A DNA stretch of 64,000 nt from Cupriavidus plantarum (lineage in GTDB: Bacteria > Pseudomonadota > Gammaproteobacteria > Burkholderiales > Burkholderiaceae). Every line of letters begins with the position of its first letter. Positions within the stretch are counted from its first letter, which is position 1. Both the position numbers and the translations under genes were made by a program. The notes under the pieces were generated by a model, which saw nothing but the letters and a program-made list of their open reading frames with translations, was not told the DNA's origin and ran no database searches. Positions 1-8,528 of this stretch are shown piece by piece. Location: NCBI RefSeq assembly GCF_905397285.1, contig NZ_CAJPUX010000001.1, forward strand, positions 372,001 through 436,000. Direction: 5' to 3'.

Positions 1-8
1 CTGAGGCG

Positions 9-1316
9 GTGCCGGACGCGCGCCGCGACAGTGCCCGCGCGCTGCTGCGGGAATCCTTCCGCGCGGCCGTGTCCGCCGCGGACCCGCTCGAGATCGTCGC
101 CGCGCATCTGCCCCCGCCGCACGCGGGCGGCCGCACGCTGGTCGTCGGCGCCGGCAAAGCCGCCGCATCGATGGCCGCCGCGGTGGAGCGCGCGTACCAG
201 GGCAGCGCCACGCTCGAGGGGCTGGTGGTCACGCGCTATGCGCACGGCATGCCGACCGACCATATTCGCGTGATCGAGGCTGGCCATCCGGTACCCGACG
301 AGGCTGGCGAGCAGGCCGCCGCGGACATCCTCGCGCGCGTAAAGGCGCTGACCGAGAACGACCGGCTCATCGTGCTGGTCTCGGGCGGCGGCTCGAGCCT
401 GCTGTCGCTGCCGGCCGAAGGCATTTCCATGGCCGACCTCAAGGCCACGACGCGCGAGCTGCTGCGTTGCGGCGCGCCGATCACCGACATGAACATCGTG
501 CGCAAGCACATCTCGCGCATCCAGGGCGGCCGGCTCGCGCAGGCCAGCCGCGCGCCGGTGACGACGCTGATCGTCTCCGACGTGGCGGGCGACGACCCGA
601 GCGCGATCGCGTCCGGCCCGACCGTGCCCGATCCCAGCACCTATGCCGACGCGCTGGCCATCCTGCGCCGCTTCGGCGCCAACGTGCCCGCCAGCGTCCA
701 GTCCCATCTGGAACGCGGCGCGCGCGGGGAGATCGATGAGACGCCGAAGCCGGGCGACCCATTGTTCGGCCGCGTGGACAATCGCATGATCGCGACCGCC
801 CACGGCAGCCTCGAAGCGGCCGCGGCGGTCTTCCGCGCGCATGGCATTCAACCCGTGGTGCTCGGCGACACGGTCACGGGCGAGGCGCGCGAGGTTGCGC
901 AGGTCTACGCGGCGCTCGTACGCGAAATTCGCGCGTACAATGCGCCGTTCGCCGCCCCCGTGGCGCTGATTTCGGGCGGAGAATGCACGGTGACGCTGCC
1001 GGCGGGCGCGACCGGCGCGCGCGGCGGCCGCTGCTCCGAGTTCCTGCTGTCCCTCGTGGTCGAGCTCGGCGGCGCGCCCGGCGTGCACGCGATTGCGGCC
1101 GATACCGACGGTATCGACGGCTCCGAGGACAATGCCGGCGCGATCGCCGATCCGACCTCGCTCGCGCGGGCCGATGCCGCCGGCACACCCGCGCGACGCC
1201 AGCTCGACGCGCACGATGCCTGGGGCTTCTTCGACGCGATCGGAGACCTCGTGGTCACCGGGCCCACGCGCACCAATGTGAACGACTACCGCGCCATTCT
1301 GATTCTGCAACCATGA
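9..1316 (+). CDS. Glycerate 2-kinase, GckA/TtuD (MOFRL) family
   Basis: This family phosphorylates D-glycerate to 2-phosphoglycerate, closing the glyoxylate/tartronate route into glycolysis (older annotations say hydroxypyruvate reductase). The 435 residues match the usual family length. The N-terminal half has the Rossmann-like start [13 protein letters not shown] and the conserved [16 protein letters not shown]. The C-terminal MOFRL half has [10 protein letters not shown] and [15 protein letters not shown]. The visible start is a GTG at base 9 with no usable ribosome-binding site inside the window, so the true start may lie a few codons upstream. The stop overlaps the start of pyrC by 4 bp (ATGA), which suggests translational coupling although the pathways are unrelated. 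Confidence 0.88.
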   Translation: MPDARRDSARALLRESFRAAVSAADPLEIVAAHLPPPHAGGRTLVVGAGKAAASMAAAVERAYQGSATLEGLVVTRYAHGMPTDHIRVIEAGHPVPDEAGEQAAADILARVKALTENDRLIVLVSGGGSSLLSLPAEGISMADLKATTRELLRCGAPITDMNIVRKHISRIQGGRLAQASRAPVTTLIVSDVAGDDPSAIASGPTVPDPSTYADALAILRRFGANVPASVQSHLERGARGEIDETPKPGDPLFGRVDNRMIATAHGSLEAAAAVFRAHGIQPVVLGDTVTGEAREVAQVYAALVREIRAYNAPFAAPVALISGGECTVTLPAGATGARGGRCSEFLLSLVVELGGAPGVHAIAADTDGIDGSEDNAGAIADPTSLARADAAGTPARRQLDAHDAWGFFDAIGDLVVTGPTRTNVNDYRAILILQP

Positions 1317-2356
1317 CCCAAACGCTGACCATCACCCGCCCGGACGACTGGCACCTGCACCTGCGCGACGGCGCGGCGCTCGCGGCCGTGCTGCCCGACA
1401 CCGCACGCCAGTTCGCGCGCGCGATCATCATGCCGAACCTCAAGCCGCCCGTGACCACGGTCGAGCAGGCCCGCGGCTACCGCGAGCGCATCCTCGCGGC
1501 GCTGCCCGCCGGCATGTCGTTCGAGCCGCTGATGACGCTGTACCTGACCGACAACCTCCCGCCCGAGGAAATCAAGGCGGCGCGCGCGAGCGGCTTCGTG
1601 CATGCGGTCAAGCTGTATCCGGCCGGCGCGACCACCAACAGCGACGCGGGCGTGACGGACATCCGCCGCTGCGCGAAGACGCTGGAAGCGATGGAGCGCG
1701 AAGGCCTGCCGCTGCTCGTGCATGGCGAGGTGACCGATGGCGACATCGACCTCTTCGACCGCGAGGCTGTGTTCATCGAGCGCGTGATGAAGCCGCTGCG
1801 CCGCGATTTTCCGGGCCTGAAGGTCGTGTTCGAACACATCACGACCAAAGACGCCGCCGAATACGTGCGCGATGCGGAAGGCCCGATCGGCGCGACCATC
1901 ACGGCGCACCATCTGCTGTACAACCGCAATGCCATCTTCATCGGCGGCATTCGTCCGCACTACTACTGCCTGCCCGTGCTCAAGCGCGAGCTGCACCGCG
2001 AGGCGCTGGTAAAAGCCGCCACGTCGGGCAGCGAGCGCTTCTTCCTCGGCACCGACAGCGCCCCGCACGCGCGCGGCCTCAAGGAACACGCGTGCGGCTG
2101 CGCGGGTTGCTACACGGCGCTGCACGCCATGGAGCTGTATGCGGAAGCGTTCGACAACGCGGGCGCGCTCGACAAGCTCGAAGCCTTCGCCAGTTTCAAC
2201 GGACCGGCGTTCTACGGCCTGCCGCGCAACACGGGCACGCTGACGCTCGCGCGCGAAGACTGGGAATTGCCGACGGAAGTGCCGTACGGCGAGACGACGC
2301 TGGTGCCGCTGCGCGCCGGCGAGACGATGCGCTGGAAGGCCCGCTCGGCAGCCTGA
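1313..2356 (+). CDS. pyrC: Dihydroorotase (PyrC, E. coli type)
   Basis: PyrC catalyses the reversible cyclisation of N-carbamoyl-aspartate to dihydroorotate, the third step of pyrimidine synthesis, in the cytoplasm. The 347-residue length is typical of the short class. Visible metal-site motifs are HLHLRD near residues 14-19, the lysine in [12 protein letters not shown] near residue 100 (expected to be carbamylated), [13 protein letters not shown] and FLGTDSAPH. The ATG overlaps the stop of the upstream glycerate kinase. An open frame runs far upstream, but the residues before [13 protein letters not shown] are out-of-frame shadow of the kinase gene. Confidence 0.95.
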   Translation: MTQTLTITRPDDWHLHLRDGAALAAVLPDTARQFARAIIMPNLKPPVTTVEQARGYRERILAALPAGMSFEPLMTLYLTDNLPPEEIKAARASGFVHAVKLYPAGATTNSDAGVTDIRRCAKTLEAMEREGLPLLVHGEVTDGDIDLFDREAVFIERVMKPLRRDFPGLKVVFEHITTKDAAEYVRDAEGPIGATITAHHLLYNRNAIFIGGIRPHYYCLPVLKRELHREALVKAATSGSERFFLGTDSAPHARGLKEHACGCAGCYTALHAMELYAEAFDNAGALDKLEAFASFNGPAFYGLPRNTGTLTLAREDWELPTEVPYGETTLVPLRAGETMRWKARSAA

Positions 2357-2363
2357 GCGCCAT

Positions 2364-3152
2364 ATGCGCGAGGACTGGCGCGGCATCGACTGGCGCCGCC
2401 CGTGGTTTCGGCTCTTTGCCGAGATTGGTGCCGCGATCGGGCACGGCGTGGACGCGGAAGGTCCGCTCCACGCCACGCTGAACCGCCGCGTGGCCGGCCT
2501 GCGCAATGCGCGTGGGCTGCCGCTGCGCTTCGTGCCGCAGGACCGCCTGCCTGTCGATACCGCGTACGAATCGCATATCTTCGCCACCGGCGAAGTCCCT
2601 ACCCGCGACAACCTGCACGACGCGTTCAACGCGCTCGTGTGGCGCCATTTCCCCGAAACCAAGCAATGGCTCAACCGCCTGCAGGCGGAGGAGATCGCGC
2701 GCGCGGGAATCGGCAACGCGGACGGCGGCCGCGGCAGCGCACGCGATGCGGCCACGCTGTTCGACGAGAACGCGGTGATCTTTCTCTACGAAGACGCCAC
2801 GCTCGAGGCGGCATTGCGCGATTTTCAGTGGCGGACACTATTCGTGGACGCGCGAGCGCGGTGGGGCACCGACTGTGCCGTGGTGCCTTTCGGCCATGCG
2901 CTGCTGGAAAAGCTGGTGACACCGTACAAGTCCGTCACGGCCCACGCGTGGCCGCTGCGGCTACCGGTGAACAGTCCGCTGGAGGCGATCGACCGCGCGC
3001 TGGCGGCTTCGCTGGAAGCCGCACGCGACACGCTGCGCGGCCGCAGCTTCGCGCCGCTGCCCGTAATGGGCGTTCCCGGCTGGTGCGCCGATAACGCGGA
3101 CCCCGCGTACTACGACGATCGATCGGTATTTCGCCCCGGGCGCCGTCGGTGA
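2364..3152 (+). CDS. DUF3025 family protein
   Basis: This is a 262-residue protein of unknown function that I assign to the DUF3025 family, which is common in beta- and gammaproteobacteria. The assignment rests on overall character: a Trp/Arg-rich start (DWRGIDWRRPWF), the central block GEVPTRDNLHDAFNAL followed by a W-x-x-FP segment, and the C-terminal GVPGWCADN. No signal peptide or membrane segment is visible. It begins 7 bp after pyrC and is probably co-transcribed with it. Its last codons overlap the likely promoter of the RNase P RNA. No biochemical role is known to me, so none is claimed. Confidence 0.72.
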   Translation: MREDWRGIDWRRPWFRLFAEIGAAIGHGVDAEGPLHATLNRRVAGLRNARGLPLRFVPQDRLPVDTAYESHIFATGEVPTRDNLHDAFNALVWRHFPETKQWLNRLQAEEIARAGIGNADGGRGSARDAATLFDENAVIFLYEDATLEAALRDFQWRTLFVDARARWGTDCAVVPFGHALLEKLVTPYKSVTAHAWPLRLPVNSPLEAIDRALAASLEAARDTLRGRSFAPLPVMGVPGWCADNADPAYYDDRSVFRPGRRR

Positions 3153-3158
3153 TAGACT
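3153..3158 (+). promoter_or_regulatory. Possible -10 element of rnpB
   Basis: TAGACT sits about 10 bp upstream of the inferred 5' end of RNase P RNA and overlaps the stop region of the preceding gene. I do not see a good -35 hexamer at the right distance, so this is a positional inference. Confidence 0.3.
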
Positions 3159-3167
3159 GCGGGCCGC

Positions 3168-3504
3168 AAAGCAGGCCAGACAATCGCTGCTTGGCTGGTA
3201 ACGGCCAAGGGGAGGAAAGTCCGGACTCCACAGGGCAGGGTGTTGGCTAACAGCCATCCACGGCAACGTGCGGAATAGGGCCACAGAGACGAGTCTTCCC
3301 ATCGGGTTCGCCCGGCGGGAAGGGTGAAACGCGGTAACCTCCACCTGGAGCAATCCCAAATAGGCAGGCATCGAGGCGGCCCGCTGAGCCTGCGGGTAGG
3401 GAGCTGGAGCCGGTCGGTAACGACCGGCCTAGAGGAATGGTTGTCACGCCGGGTCCGCCGCAAGGCGGCCAGGCGCACAGAATCCGGCTTATCGGCCTGC
3501 TTTG
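3168..3504 (+). ncRNA. rnpB: RNase P RNA (bacterial type A)
   Basis: This is the catalytic RNA of RNase P, which removes the 5' leader from precursor tRNAs. The 5' part contains the hallmark GAGGAAAGTCCGGACTCC with the preceding AACGGCCAAGG. The middle contains CAGGGTG...CCACGGCAACGTG and the ACAGAGACGA block. The 3' part holds TAGAGGAATGGTTGTCAC and the closing ACAGAATCCGGCTTA. The terminal P1 helix forms between AAAGCAGGCC (3168-3177) and GGCCTGCTTT near 3494-3503, which sets the ends within a few bases. It lies between the DUF3025 gene and the convergent OsmC gene. Confidence 0.96.
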
Positions 3505-3532
3505 CTTCTTCGCCTTCCTTGGCCCTCCGCCA

Positions 3533-3955
3533 TCAGCCTTCCACGATCTCCATCGTGTGCGTGATCTCGGCGGTCTTCGCCAGCATGATCGACGCCGAGC
3601 AGTACTTGTCGTGCGACAGCGTGATCGCGCGCTCCACCGTCGCCGGATTCAGGTTGCGGCCCGTCACCACGAAATGAAAATTGATGCGCGTGAACACCTT
3701 CGGGTCCTCGTTCGCGCGCTCGGCCTCGAGCTTGACGCTGCAGCCACGTACGTCCTGGCGGCCGCGCTTCAGGATCAGCACCACGTCATAGGCCGTGCAG
3801 CCGCCGGTCCCCAGCAACACCATTTCCATCGGACGCGGGGCCAGATTATTGCCGCCCCCATCGGGTGCGCCGTCCATCGCCACGATATGGCCGCTGCCGG
3901 TCTGGGCCACGAAGCTCATGCCTTCCGGGCCCATCCATGTCACTTTGCATTCCAT
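3533..3955 (-). CDS. OsmC family peroxidase-like protein
   Basis: OsmC/Ohr-fold proteins reduce organic peroxides through a pair of cysteines. The 140-residue form starting MECKVTW belongs with the YhfA-like branch. The two conserved cysteines appear in LGTGGCTAYDV and in HDKYCSASIML, and the C-terminal AEITHTMEIVEG is typical. I chose the ATG at 3955, not the longer frame to 3994, because an AAGGAAC ribosome-binding site lies about 8 bases upstream of it and the extension is not family-like. It converges on rnpB and stands alone. Its precise substrate is not deducible. Confidence 0.85.
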   Translation of the reverse strand: MECKVTWMGPEGMSFVAQTGSGHIVAMDGAPDGGGNNLAPRPMEMVLLGTGGCTAYDVVLILKRGRQDVRGCSVKLEAERANEDPKVFTRINFHFVVTGRNLNPATVERAITLSHDKYCSASIMLAKTAEITHTMEIVEG

Positions 3956-4169
3956 TCTGTTCGTTCCTTGTGTGTTTCCAATAGGGTGGCGCATCTTGCC
4001 TTCCGCAATGCCATATCATCGCTCCCCACCGAGGGATGGCAGGGATTTCCCGCAGTTTTTGGAAGGTTTACTCTAGTGTCGCGGCCGCGCATCATGCGCA
4101 AAAGTGTGATAAGTCCTTGTTTACAAAGCGTTTTACTGCGCAGTTAGAGGCGCATAAAGCATTCTATAA

Positions 4170-4188
4170 TGCGAAATCGTATTTCGCA
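4170..4188. promoter_or_regulatory. Perfect inverted repeat, candidate operator
   Basis: TGCGAAAT, three bases, then ATTTCGCA form a perfect 8-bp inverted repeat. A TATAAT (4165-4170) abuts its left arm, and the -35 of the small-RNA promoter (4201) follows 12 bp to its right. The geometry fits a dimeric regulator site; the regulator is unknown. Confidence 0.45.
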
Positions 4189-4200
4189 GTGCAAATTCCC

Positions 4201-4228
4201 TTGCGCCCGCAAGACCCGGCTGTATAAT
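4201..4228 (+). promoter_or_regulatory. Sigma-70-type promoter of the candidate small RNA
   Basis: TTGCGC (4201-4206) and a perfect TATAAT (4223-4228) are separated by 16 bp. Transcription should start near 4235. Confidence 0.6.
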
Positions 4229-4234
4229 TCGAAG

Positions 4235-4381
4235 CATTGAACGACAGCACATTGGTGTGCGAAACCGAACCGGGTTCCTACCCACGGTCACCGAACCCAA
4301 AGCTGCCGATCTCCAAGTGTCTCCTCCACCCTCCTCCTTTGGTGGATTCGAACCCAAGCCTAAGCCGCTTGGGTTTTTTTT
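4235..4381 (+). ncRNA. Candidate small RNA with an anti-Shine-Dalgarno loop
   Basis: A promoter at 4201-4228 and an intrinsic terminator at 4353-4381 delimit a transcript of about 147 nt with no convincing ORF. A central hairpin has a 6-bp stem (TCCACC 4325-4330 with GGTGGA 4341-4346) and a 10-base loop CTCCTCCTTT. The loop includes CCTCCTTT (4333-4340), identical to the anti-Shine-Dalgarno core of 16S rRNA. A second TCTCCTCC lies just upstream at 4320-4327. A 5' hairpin can form between GGGTTC (4272-4277) and GAACCC (4293-4298). CU-rich loops of this kind are known in sRNAs that base-pair with ribosome-binding sites; the assignment here is inference from structure. A leader RNA of rplM is the alternative, but rplM has its own promoter immediately downstream. 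Confidence 0.55.
4353..4381 (+). terminator. Intrinsic terminator of the candidate small RNA
   Basis: CCCAAGC (4353-4359) pairs with GCTTGGG (4367-4373) across a 7-base loop and is followed by eight T residues (4374-4381). Confidence 0.85.
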
Positions 4382-4384
4382 CGC

Positions 4385-4414
4385 TTGTGCCATCTCCCGG
4401 CCTCGCAGTATAAT
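4385..4414 (+). promoter_or_regulatory. Promoter of rplM-rpsI
   Basis: TTGTGC (4385-4390) and a perfect TATAAT (4409-4414) are separated by 18 bp. They begin 3 bp after the T-run of the upstream terminator, so the ribosomal operon is transcriptionally insulated from the unit before it. The leader to the rplM ATG would be about 85 nt, with a small stem ACGAC (4417-4421)/GTCGT (4429-4433) at its 5' end. Confidence 0.65.
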
Positions 4415-4504
4415 CGACGACTTTTCCGGTCGTTGCCCCCGGAAGACAGGACGCTAAAACGGCGACCGTCACACTGGGCAACTCTCAATAGTCAGGAAAA
4501 AATC

Positions 4505-4933
4505 ATGAAGACCTTTTCCGCCAAGCCTCATGAGGTAAAGCGCGACTGGTACGTGATTGACGCGACGGACAAGGTCCTCGGCCGTGTTGCCAGCGAAGTG
4601 GCACGCCGACTGCGCGGCAAGCACAAGCCGGAGTTCACCCCGCACGTCGACACGGGCGATTACATCATCATCGTCAACGCGGCGAAGCTGCGCGTCACGG
4701 GTACCAAGGAACAAGACAAGAAGTACTATCGCCATTCGGGTTACCCGGGCGGTATCTACGAAACGACGTTCGGCAAGATGCAGCAGCGTTTCCCGGGCCG
4801 TGCCCTGGAAAAGGCTGTGAAGGGCATGCTGCCGAAGGGCCCGCTGGGCTATGCGATGATCAAGAAGCTGAAGGTTTACGCCGAAGCCGAGCATCCGCAT
4901 GAAGCACAGCAGCCTAAGACGCTGGACATCTAA
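4505..4933 (+). CDS. rplM: 50S ribosomal protein L13
   Basis: L13 is an early-assembly protein of the large ribosomal subunit. The 142-residue product has the family signature [18 protein letters not shown] near residues 23-40, followed by [18 protein letters not shown] and the C-terminal [18 protein letters not shown]. The ATG at 4505 follows an AGGAAAAA sequence. The longer open frame upstream runs through the promoter and terminator and is not coding. It forms the usual two-gene operon with rpsI 11 bp downstream. Codon use is strongly biased, as expected for a highly expressed gene. Confidence 0.98.
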   Translation: MKTFSAKPHEVKRDWYVIDATDKVLGRVASEVARRLRGKHKPEFTPHVDTGDYIIIVNAAKLRVTGTKEQDKKYYRHSGYPGGIYETTFGKMQQRFPGRALEKAVKGMLPKGPLGYAMIKKLKVYAEAEHPHEAQQPKTLDI

Positions 4934-4944
4934 GGGGCCAAACC

Positions 4945-5337
4945 ATGATCGGTAACTGGAATTACGGTACTGGCCGCCGCAAGAGCGCTGTGGCTCGTGT
5001 CTTCATCAAGTCGGGCAAGGGCGACATCATCGTCAACGGCAAGCCCATTCAGGAATACTTCGCTCGCGAAACGTCCCTGATGATCGTGCGTCAGCCGCTG
5101 GAGCTGACCGCTCACGCGCAGACCTTCGACATCAAGGTCAACGTGAACGGCGGTGGCGAAACCGGCCAGGCCGGTGCCGTGCGCCACGGTATCACCCGTG
5201 CCCTGATCGACTACGATGCAACGCTGAAGTCGACCCTGTCGAAGGCAGGCTACGTGACCCGCGACGCGCGTGAAGTCGAGCGTAAGAAGGTCGGTCTGCA
5301 CAAGGCACGTCGCCGGAAGCAGTTCTCGAAGCGTTAA
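4945..5337 (+). CDS. rpsI: 30S ribosomal protein S9
   Basis: S9 binds the 16S rRNA head, and its C-terminal tail reaches the P-site tRNA. The 130 residues begin [19 protein letters not shown], carry [19 protein letters not shown] in the middle and end [17 protein letters not shown], with the invariant terminal SKR. It follows rplM with a GGGGCC-type ribosome-binding region, and the operon ends at the strong terminator immediately downstream. Confidence 0.98.
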   Translation: MIGNWNYGTGRRKSAVARVFIKSGKGDIIVNGKPIQEYFARETSLMIVRQPLELTAHAQTFDIKVNVNGGGETGQAGAVRHGITRALIDYDATLKSTLSKAGYVTRDAREVERKKVGLHKARRRKQFSKR

Positions 5338-5349
5338 TGCGCCATCGTC

Positions 5350-5369
5350 GCATCCGGTTCTCCGGATGC
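5350..5369. other. 8-bp hairpin preceding the rpsI terminator
   Basis: GCATCCGG (5350-5357) pairs perfectly with CCGGATGC (5362-5369) around a TTCT tetraloop. It has no T-run and sits 16 bp before the main terminator stem. It may protect the 3' end of the rplM-rpsI mRNA. Confidence 0.5.
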
Positions 5370-5385
5370 CGCGAGGACAAAAAAA

Positions 5386-5414
5386 CCGCACGCCTGGCGT
5401 GCGGTTTTTTTTTT
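5386..5414 (+). terminator. Intrinsic terminator of rplM-rpsI
   Basis: CCGCACG (5386-5392) pairs with CGTGCGG (5398-5404) around CCTGG, followed by ten T residues. Confidence 0.93.
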
Positions 5415-5550
5415 GCGGTCTGTCTCTGACCCAAAACGTGGCAATTTCGCCGAATCATCTGAAAGTGTTGCCAAATCCCGCGCCTGTCATGGATTTGGAG
5501 GGATAATGCACGCCCGCCGAGACATTCGCGGCGCAGTTGCAGGAGATCGC

Positions 5551-6339
5551 ATGAAATACCGGCCGCTGCGCCCACGCAGAGGCTTGCGCGGTTCGCGGGC
5601 CGTGATTCGCGCGCACCGTCCGTGGCGTAGCTCGGCACTCGGTGCCGTGCTGCTGCTCGCCGTTGGGGCGGGCGCGGCCTGGTGGGCGTACGACGCTGGA
5701 CAGCGTACGGTGCCGGCGCACCGGACGCCCGAGCTTCTCGAAGCGCGTGCGCCGCAGCCGGCGCCTGCGCAGGCCGAATTGGTGGCCCAGCTGAAAGCCG
5801 CCACCGACGAACGGGACCGGCTGCGCGCGGGCGCCGACACGGTCGAGGCGGAGTTGCGCATGGCCCGCGCCGCGCAGGAACGGCTCGCGGAGCAGTTGAA
5901 GGCCGCGGAGGCGGAGACCGCGCAGCTGAAGGAGGACCTCGGGTTCTTCGAGACGCTGCTGCCGGCTGCCGACGATATGTCGGGTACGTCGGGTACGTCG
6001 GGCGTGCATGTGCGGAGTTTCCGCGTGGCGCGTGACGAGGCGCAGCCGCACGCCGTGCATTACCGGCTGCTGGTCATGCAGGGCGGGTCGCGCGCCTTCG
6101 TGCCGCAGCCCGAGTTTCAGGGCAGCCTCGAGTTCACGGTGTCGGCGATGCGTGCGGGCAAGCCGTTGACACTGACGGTGCCGCAAGCGGGCGGCGCCGC
6201 GCTGCCGAAGGTGAAGTTCCAGCACTACCAGCGCCTCGAGGGCGACCTCGCGGTGCCGCCGGACGCGGAGATCCGCGCGGTGTCGGTACGAATCGTCCAG
6301 AACGGACAGGTGCGGGCGACGCAGTCGGCCACGCCGTAG
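5551..6339 (+). CDS. Inner-membrane coiled-coil protein, DUF6776-like
   Basis: I do not know its function. The 262-residue product has a basic N-terminus, one transmembrane segment near residues 30-47 (LGAVLLLAVGAGAAWWAY), a charged coiled coil rich in Ala, Glu, Arg and Leu at about 70-145, a short SGTSGTSG linker, and a beta-rich C-terminal domain that is probably periplasmic. The layout resembles the betaproteobacterial family labelled DUF6776. The ATG at 5551 has AGGAG five bases upstream. An in-frame ATG at 5506 with GGAGG four bases upstream is an equally serious start and would add 15 residues. It precedes a bactofilin gene by 48 bp, so a joint cell-envelope or cytoskeletal role is possible. 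Confidence 0.65.
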   Translation: MKYRPLRPRRGLRGSRAVIRAHRPWRSSALGAVLLLAVGAGAAWWAYDAGQRTVPAHRTPELLEARAPQPAPAQAELVAQLKAATDERDRLRAGADTVEAELRMARAAQERLAEQLKAAEAETAQLKEDLGFFETLLPAADDMSGTSGTSGVHVRSFRVARDEAQPHAVHYRLLVMQGGSRAFVPQPEFQGSLEFTVSAMRAGKPLTLTVPQAGGAALPKVKFQHYQRLEGDLAVPPDAEIRAVSVRIVQNGQVRATQSATP

Positions 6340-6387
6340 GGCAGCGCGGAAGCGGGACGCAGGAAGCAGGATTCAGGAGAAAACAAC

Positions 6388-6849
6388 ATGTTCTCGAAAA
6401 AGAAAGGATTGTCCATCGACACGTTGATCGGCGCGGATGCCGTGATCGTGGGCGACGTGACATTTGCCGGGGGATTGCGACTGGATGGCCGGGTGCGCGG
6501 CAACGTGACAGGTACCGAGGGCAAGCCGAGCATGCTCGTGTTGAGCGAAAAGGCCGTGATCGAAGGGGAAGTGCGCGTCGGTCATCTCATCCTGAACGGC
6601 AGTGTGACGGGCCCGGTACACGCGGCGGAACTGCTCGAACTCCAGCCCAATGCGCGTGTCTATGGAGAAGTGCATTACGCAGCGCTGGAGATGCATCAGG
6701 GCGCCCTCGTCGAGGGCCGTCTGGTGCCGCTGGCGCAGGGCGAGCCGAAGGCGTTGCCGAACCTGTCCGCCCCGGCGGCGGTGGCCGCCGAACTGGTCGA
6801 AGCCGACCGCAAGGACGTGTCCCAGCCGGACGCGCCCGAGGCTGCATGA
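6388..6849 (+). CDS. Bactofilin (polymer-forming cytoskeletal protein)
   Basis: Bactofilins self-assemble without nucleotide into filaments that act as scaffolds for cell-wall enzymes and polarity proteins. The 153-residue protein has the expected beta-helical core from about residue 10 to 115. Its repeated strands include DAVIVGDVTFAGGLRLDGRV, EKAVIEGEVRVGHLILNG and ARVYGEVHYAALEMHQGA. Disordered tails flank the core. It follows the coiled-coil membrane protein and precedes erpA. Bactofilins are often linked to M23 peptidases; here an M23 gene lies about 1.7 kb away on the opposite strand. Confidence 0.87.
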   Translation: MFSKKKGLSIDTLIGADAVIVGDVTFAGGLRLDGRVRGNVTGTEGKPSMLVLSEKAVIEGEVRVGHLILNGSVTGPVHAAELLELQPNARVYGEVHYAALEMHQGALVEGRLVPLAQGEPKALPNLSAPAAVAAELVEADRKDVSQPDAPEAA

Positions 6850-6958
6850 GCAGCGGACATCAGGCTTTCCGCACCAGTGCCCCTTGAATGCGAGGGGTTT
6901 CGGCACGATCTTTCCGTAGCGCTTAGAATACGAGCGTATCTAACTAGGAGAACCCCCC

Positions 6959-7327
6959 ATGAACGCAGTCGCAGAGGCACCCGTCACCGAGGACGTGCCG
7001 GCACCGTTCGTCTTTACTGACAGTGCGGCCGACAAGGTCAAGCAATTGATCGAGGAAGAGGGCAACGCCGACCTGAAGCTGCGCGTGTTCGTGCAGGGCG
7101 GTGGCTGCTCCGGCTTCCAGTACGGTTTCACGTTCGATGAAGACGTCAACGAAGACGACACCACGCTGGACAAGAACGGCGTCACCCTGCTGATCGACTC
7201 GATGAGCTACCAGTATCTGGTTGGCGCCGAGATCGACTACAAGGAAGACATCAACGGCGCCCAGTTCGTGATCAAGAACCCGAACGCCACCACGACCTGC
7301 GGTTGCGGTTCGTCGTTCTCGGTCTGA
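6959..7327 (+). CDS. erpA: Iron-sulfur cluster insertion protein ErpA
   Basis: ErpA is an A-type carrier that delivers Fe-S clusters to apo-proteins such as IspG/IspH. The 122-residue protein has the three conserved cysteines: C50 in [13 protein letters not shown] and C114/C116 in the C-terminal [11 protein letters not shown]. The ATG follows AGGAG at a good distance. A weak TAGAAT (6924-6929) may be its -10. The gene ends at a strong terminator shared with anmK. The MiaB Fe-S enzyme encoded later in the window is the kind of client it could serve. Confidence 0.94.
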   Translation: MNAVAEAPVTEDVPAPFVFTDSAADKVKQLIEEEGNADLKLRVFVQGGGCSGFQYGFTFDEDVNEDDTTLDKNGVTLLIDSMSYQYLVGAEIDYKEDINGAQFVIKNPNATTTCGCGSSFSV

Positions 7328-7347
7328 TCGACGCCAGTCCTTCGCAT

Positions 7348-7381
7348 AAAAAAAGCGCACCGTACGGTGCGTTTTTTTTTG
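7348..7381. terminator. Bidirectional intrinsic terminator, erpA/anmK
   Basis: CGCACC (7356-7361) and GGTGCG (7366-7371) form a stem around GTAC. A 10-T run follows on the + strand, and an A-run (7348-7354) precedes it, giving a T-run for the - strand. It can therefore end both convergent transcripts. Confidence 0.9.
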
Positions 7382-8527
7382 TCAGCGAGGATAGATCGCG
7401 CCAAGCACGCGCGGCCCCGCGGCCCCGGTAACGGTCGGCACATTGCCGGGCGCGCGATGCACGCACTGGCGCGCCAGCCACGCAAACGCAATCGCCTCCA
7501 CCTGCGACACGGGAACGCCGAAATCGTCGGTCGTCTGCACGGCCACGCCGGGCAGCGCCAGCGCGAGCTGGCGCATGACGAAGCCATTGCGCGCACCGCC
7601 GCCGCAGACGATCAGCCGGCGCGCGTCGGCCGCATGGCGCCGAACATCGCGCGCGATGGCCTCCGCGGTCAGCACGGCGAGCGTGGCCTGTACATCGACG
7701 GGCGCCGGGGCGCGCGCCCCGCTCGCATCGAGGCAATTCTGCAGCCAATGACGATGGAACAGGTCGCGGCCCGTGCTCTTGGGCGGCGGCATGCGGAAAT
7801 ACGGTTCGTCGAGGCAGCGGGCGAGCAGCGCGGCATCGGGGCGGCCGGACGCGGCCCATTGGCCGTCCTCGTCGAACGGCACGCCGCGATGGCGCTGGAC
7901 CCAGTCGTCGAGCAGCGCGTTGCCGGGGCCACAATCGAAGCCCGATACCGGGCGCCGGGTTTCGGCTGCCGGCACGATGCTGATGTTCGAGATGCCCCCG
8001 ATATTGCAGATCACGCGCGTCTCGTCGGGCGCGCCGAATAGCGCGGCATGCAGGGCCGGCACGAGCGGCGCGCCCTGGCCGCCCGCCGCGATGTCGCGGC
8101 TGCGGAAATCGGCCACCACGTCGATGCCGGTCAGCTCGGCCAGCAGCGCCGGATGCTGGCTCTGCCGCGTGTAGCCGATGCCGTCGTACTGGCCCGGACG
8201 ATGACGGATGGTCTGGCCATGCGCGCCGATGGCGGTGACCGCGTCGGCACGGGTCTGCCCCATGCGTAGCAGCGTGGCCACGCAGGCCGCGTACACGCGG
8301 GCGAGCGCGTTCGCGGCCATGGCCTCGCGATGGATCTCGTCGTCGCCGGGTTGCTGGAGCGCGCCGAACGCCTCGCGCAGGGCGGGCGGAAACGGTTCGT
8401 GCGCGGCCGCGCGCACGACGGGGCGCGGCCCGGACAAGTCCACGAGCACGCCGTCCGCGCCGTCCATGCTGGTGCCCGACATCAGGCCGATATAGCAATC
8501 CGTGGGCACGGCGGACGGGGCGGTCAT
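7382..8527 (-). CDS. anmK: Anhydro-N-acetylmuramic acid kinase
   Basis: AnmK opens the 1,6-anhydro ring of anhMurNAc and phosphorylates it to MurNAc-6-phosphate during cell-wall recycling. The 381 residues begin with the family signature [20 protein letters not shown]. Further motifs are [43 protein letters not shown] and the C-terminal [10 protein letters not shown]. It starts 1 bp after the stop of the M23 endopeptidase gene, so the two are co-transcribed: one cuts peptidoglycan and the other recovers the sugar. AmgK and MurU homologues lie about 18 kb away. Confidence 0.96.
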   Translation of the reverse strand: MTAPSAVPTDCYIGLMSGTSMDGADGVLVDLSGPRPVVRAAAHEPFPPALREAFGALQQPGDDEIHREAMAANALARVYAACVATLLRMGQTRADAVTAIGAHGQTIRHRPGQYDGIGYTRQSQHPALLAELTGIDVVADFRSRDIAAGGQGAPLVPALHAALFGAPDETRVICNIGGISNISIVPAAETRRPVSGFDCGPGNALLDDWVQRHRGVPFDEDGQWAASGRPDAALLARCLDEPYFRMPPPKSTGRDLFHRHWLQNCLDASGARAPAPVDVQATLAVLTAEAIARDVRRHAADARRLIVCGGGARNGFVMRQLALALPGVAVQTTDDFGVPVSQVEAIAFAWLARQCVHRAPGNVPTVTGAAGPRVLGAIYPR

Positions 8528-8528
8528 G

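Noticed and set aside
4344..4375. tRNA-like T-arm (GGGTTCGAATCC on the - strand) in the small-RNA terminator region
   Set aside because: The acceptor, D and anticodon arms are missing. The bases are explained by the terminator stem and its flank.
4235..4381. Interpretation of the small RNA as 6S RNA
   Set aside because: It lacks the long closed stem with a large central bubble and is shorter than typical 6S RNA.
5978..6005. Repeat array in the coiled-coil protein gene (GTCGGGTAC units)
   Set aside because: Only two and a half 9-bp units, giving an SGTSGTSG linker. Too short to list as a separate repeat.
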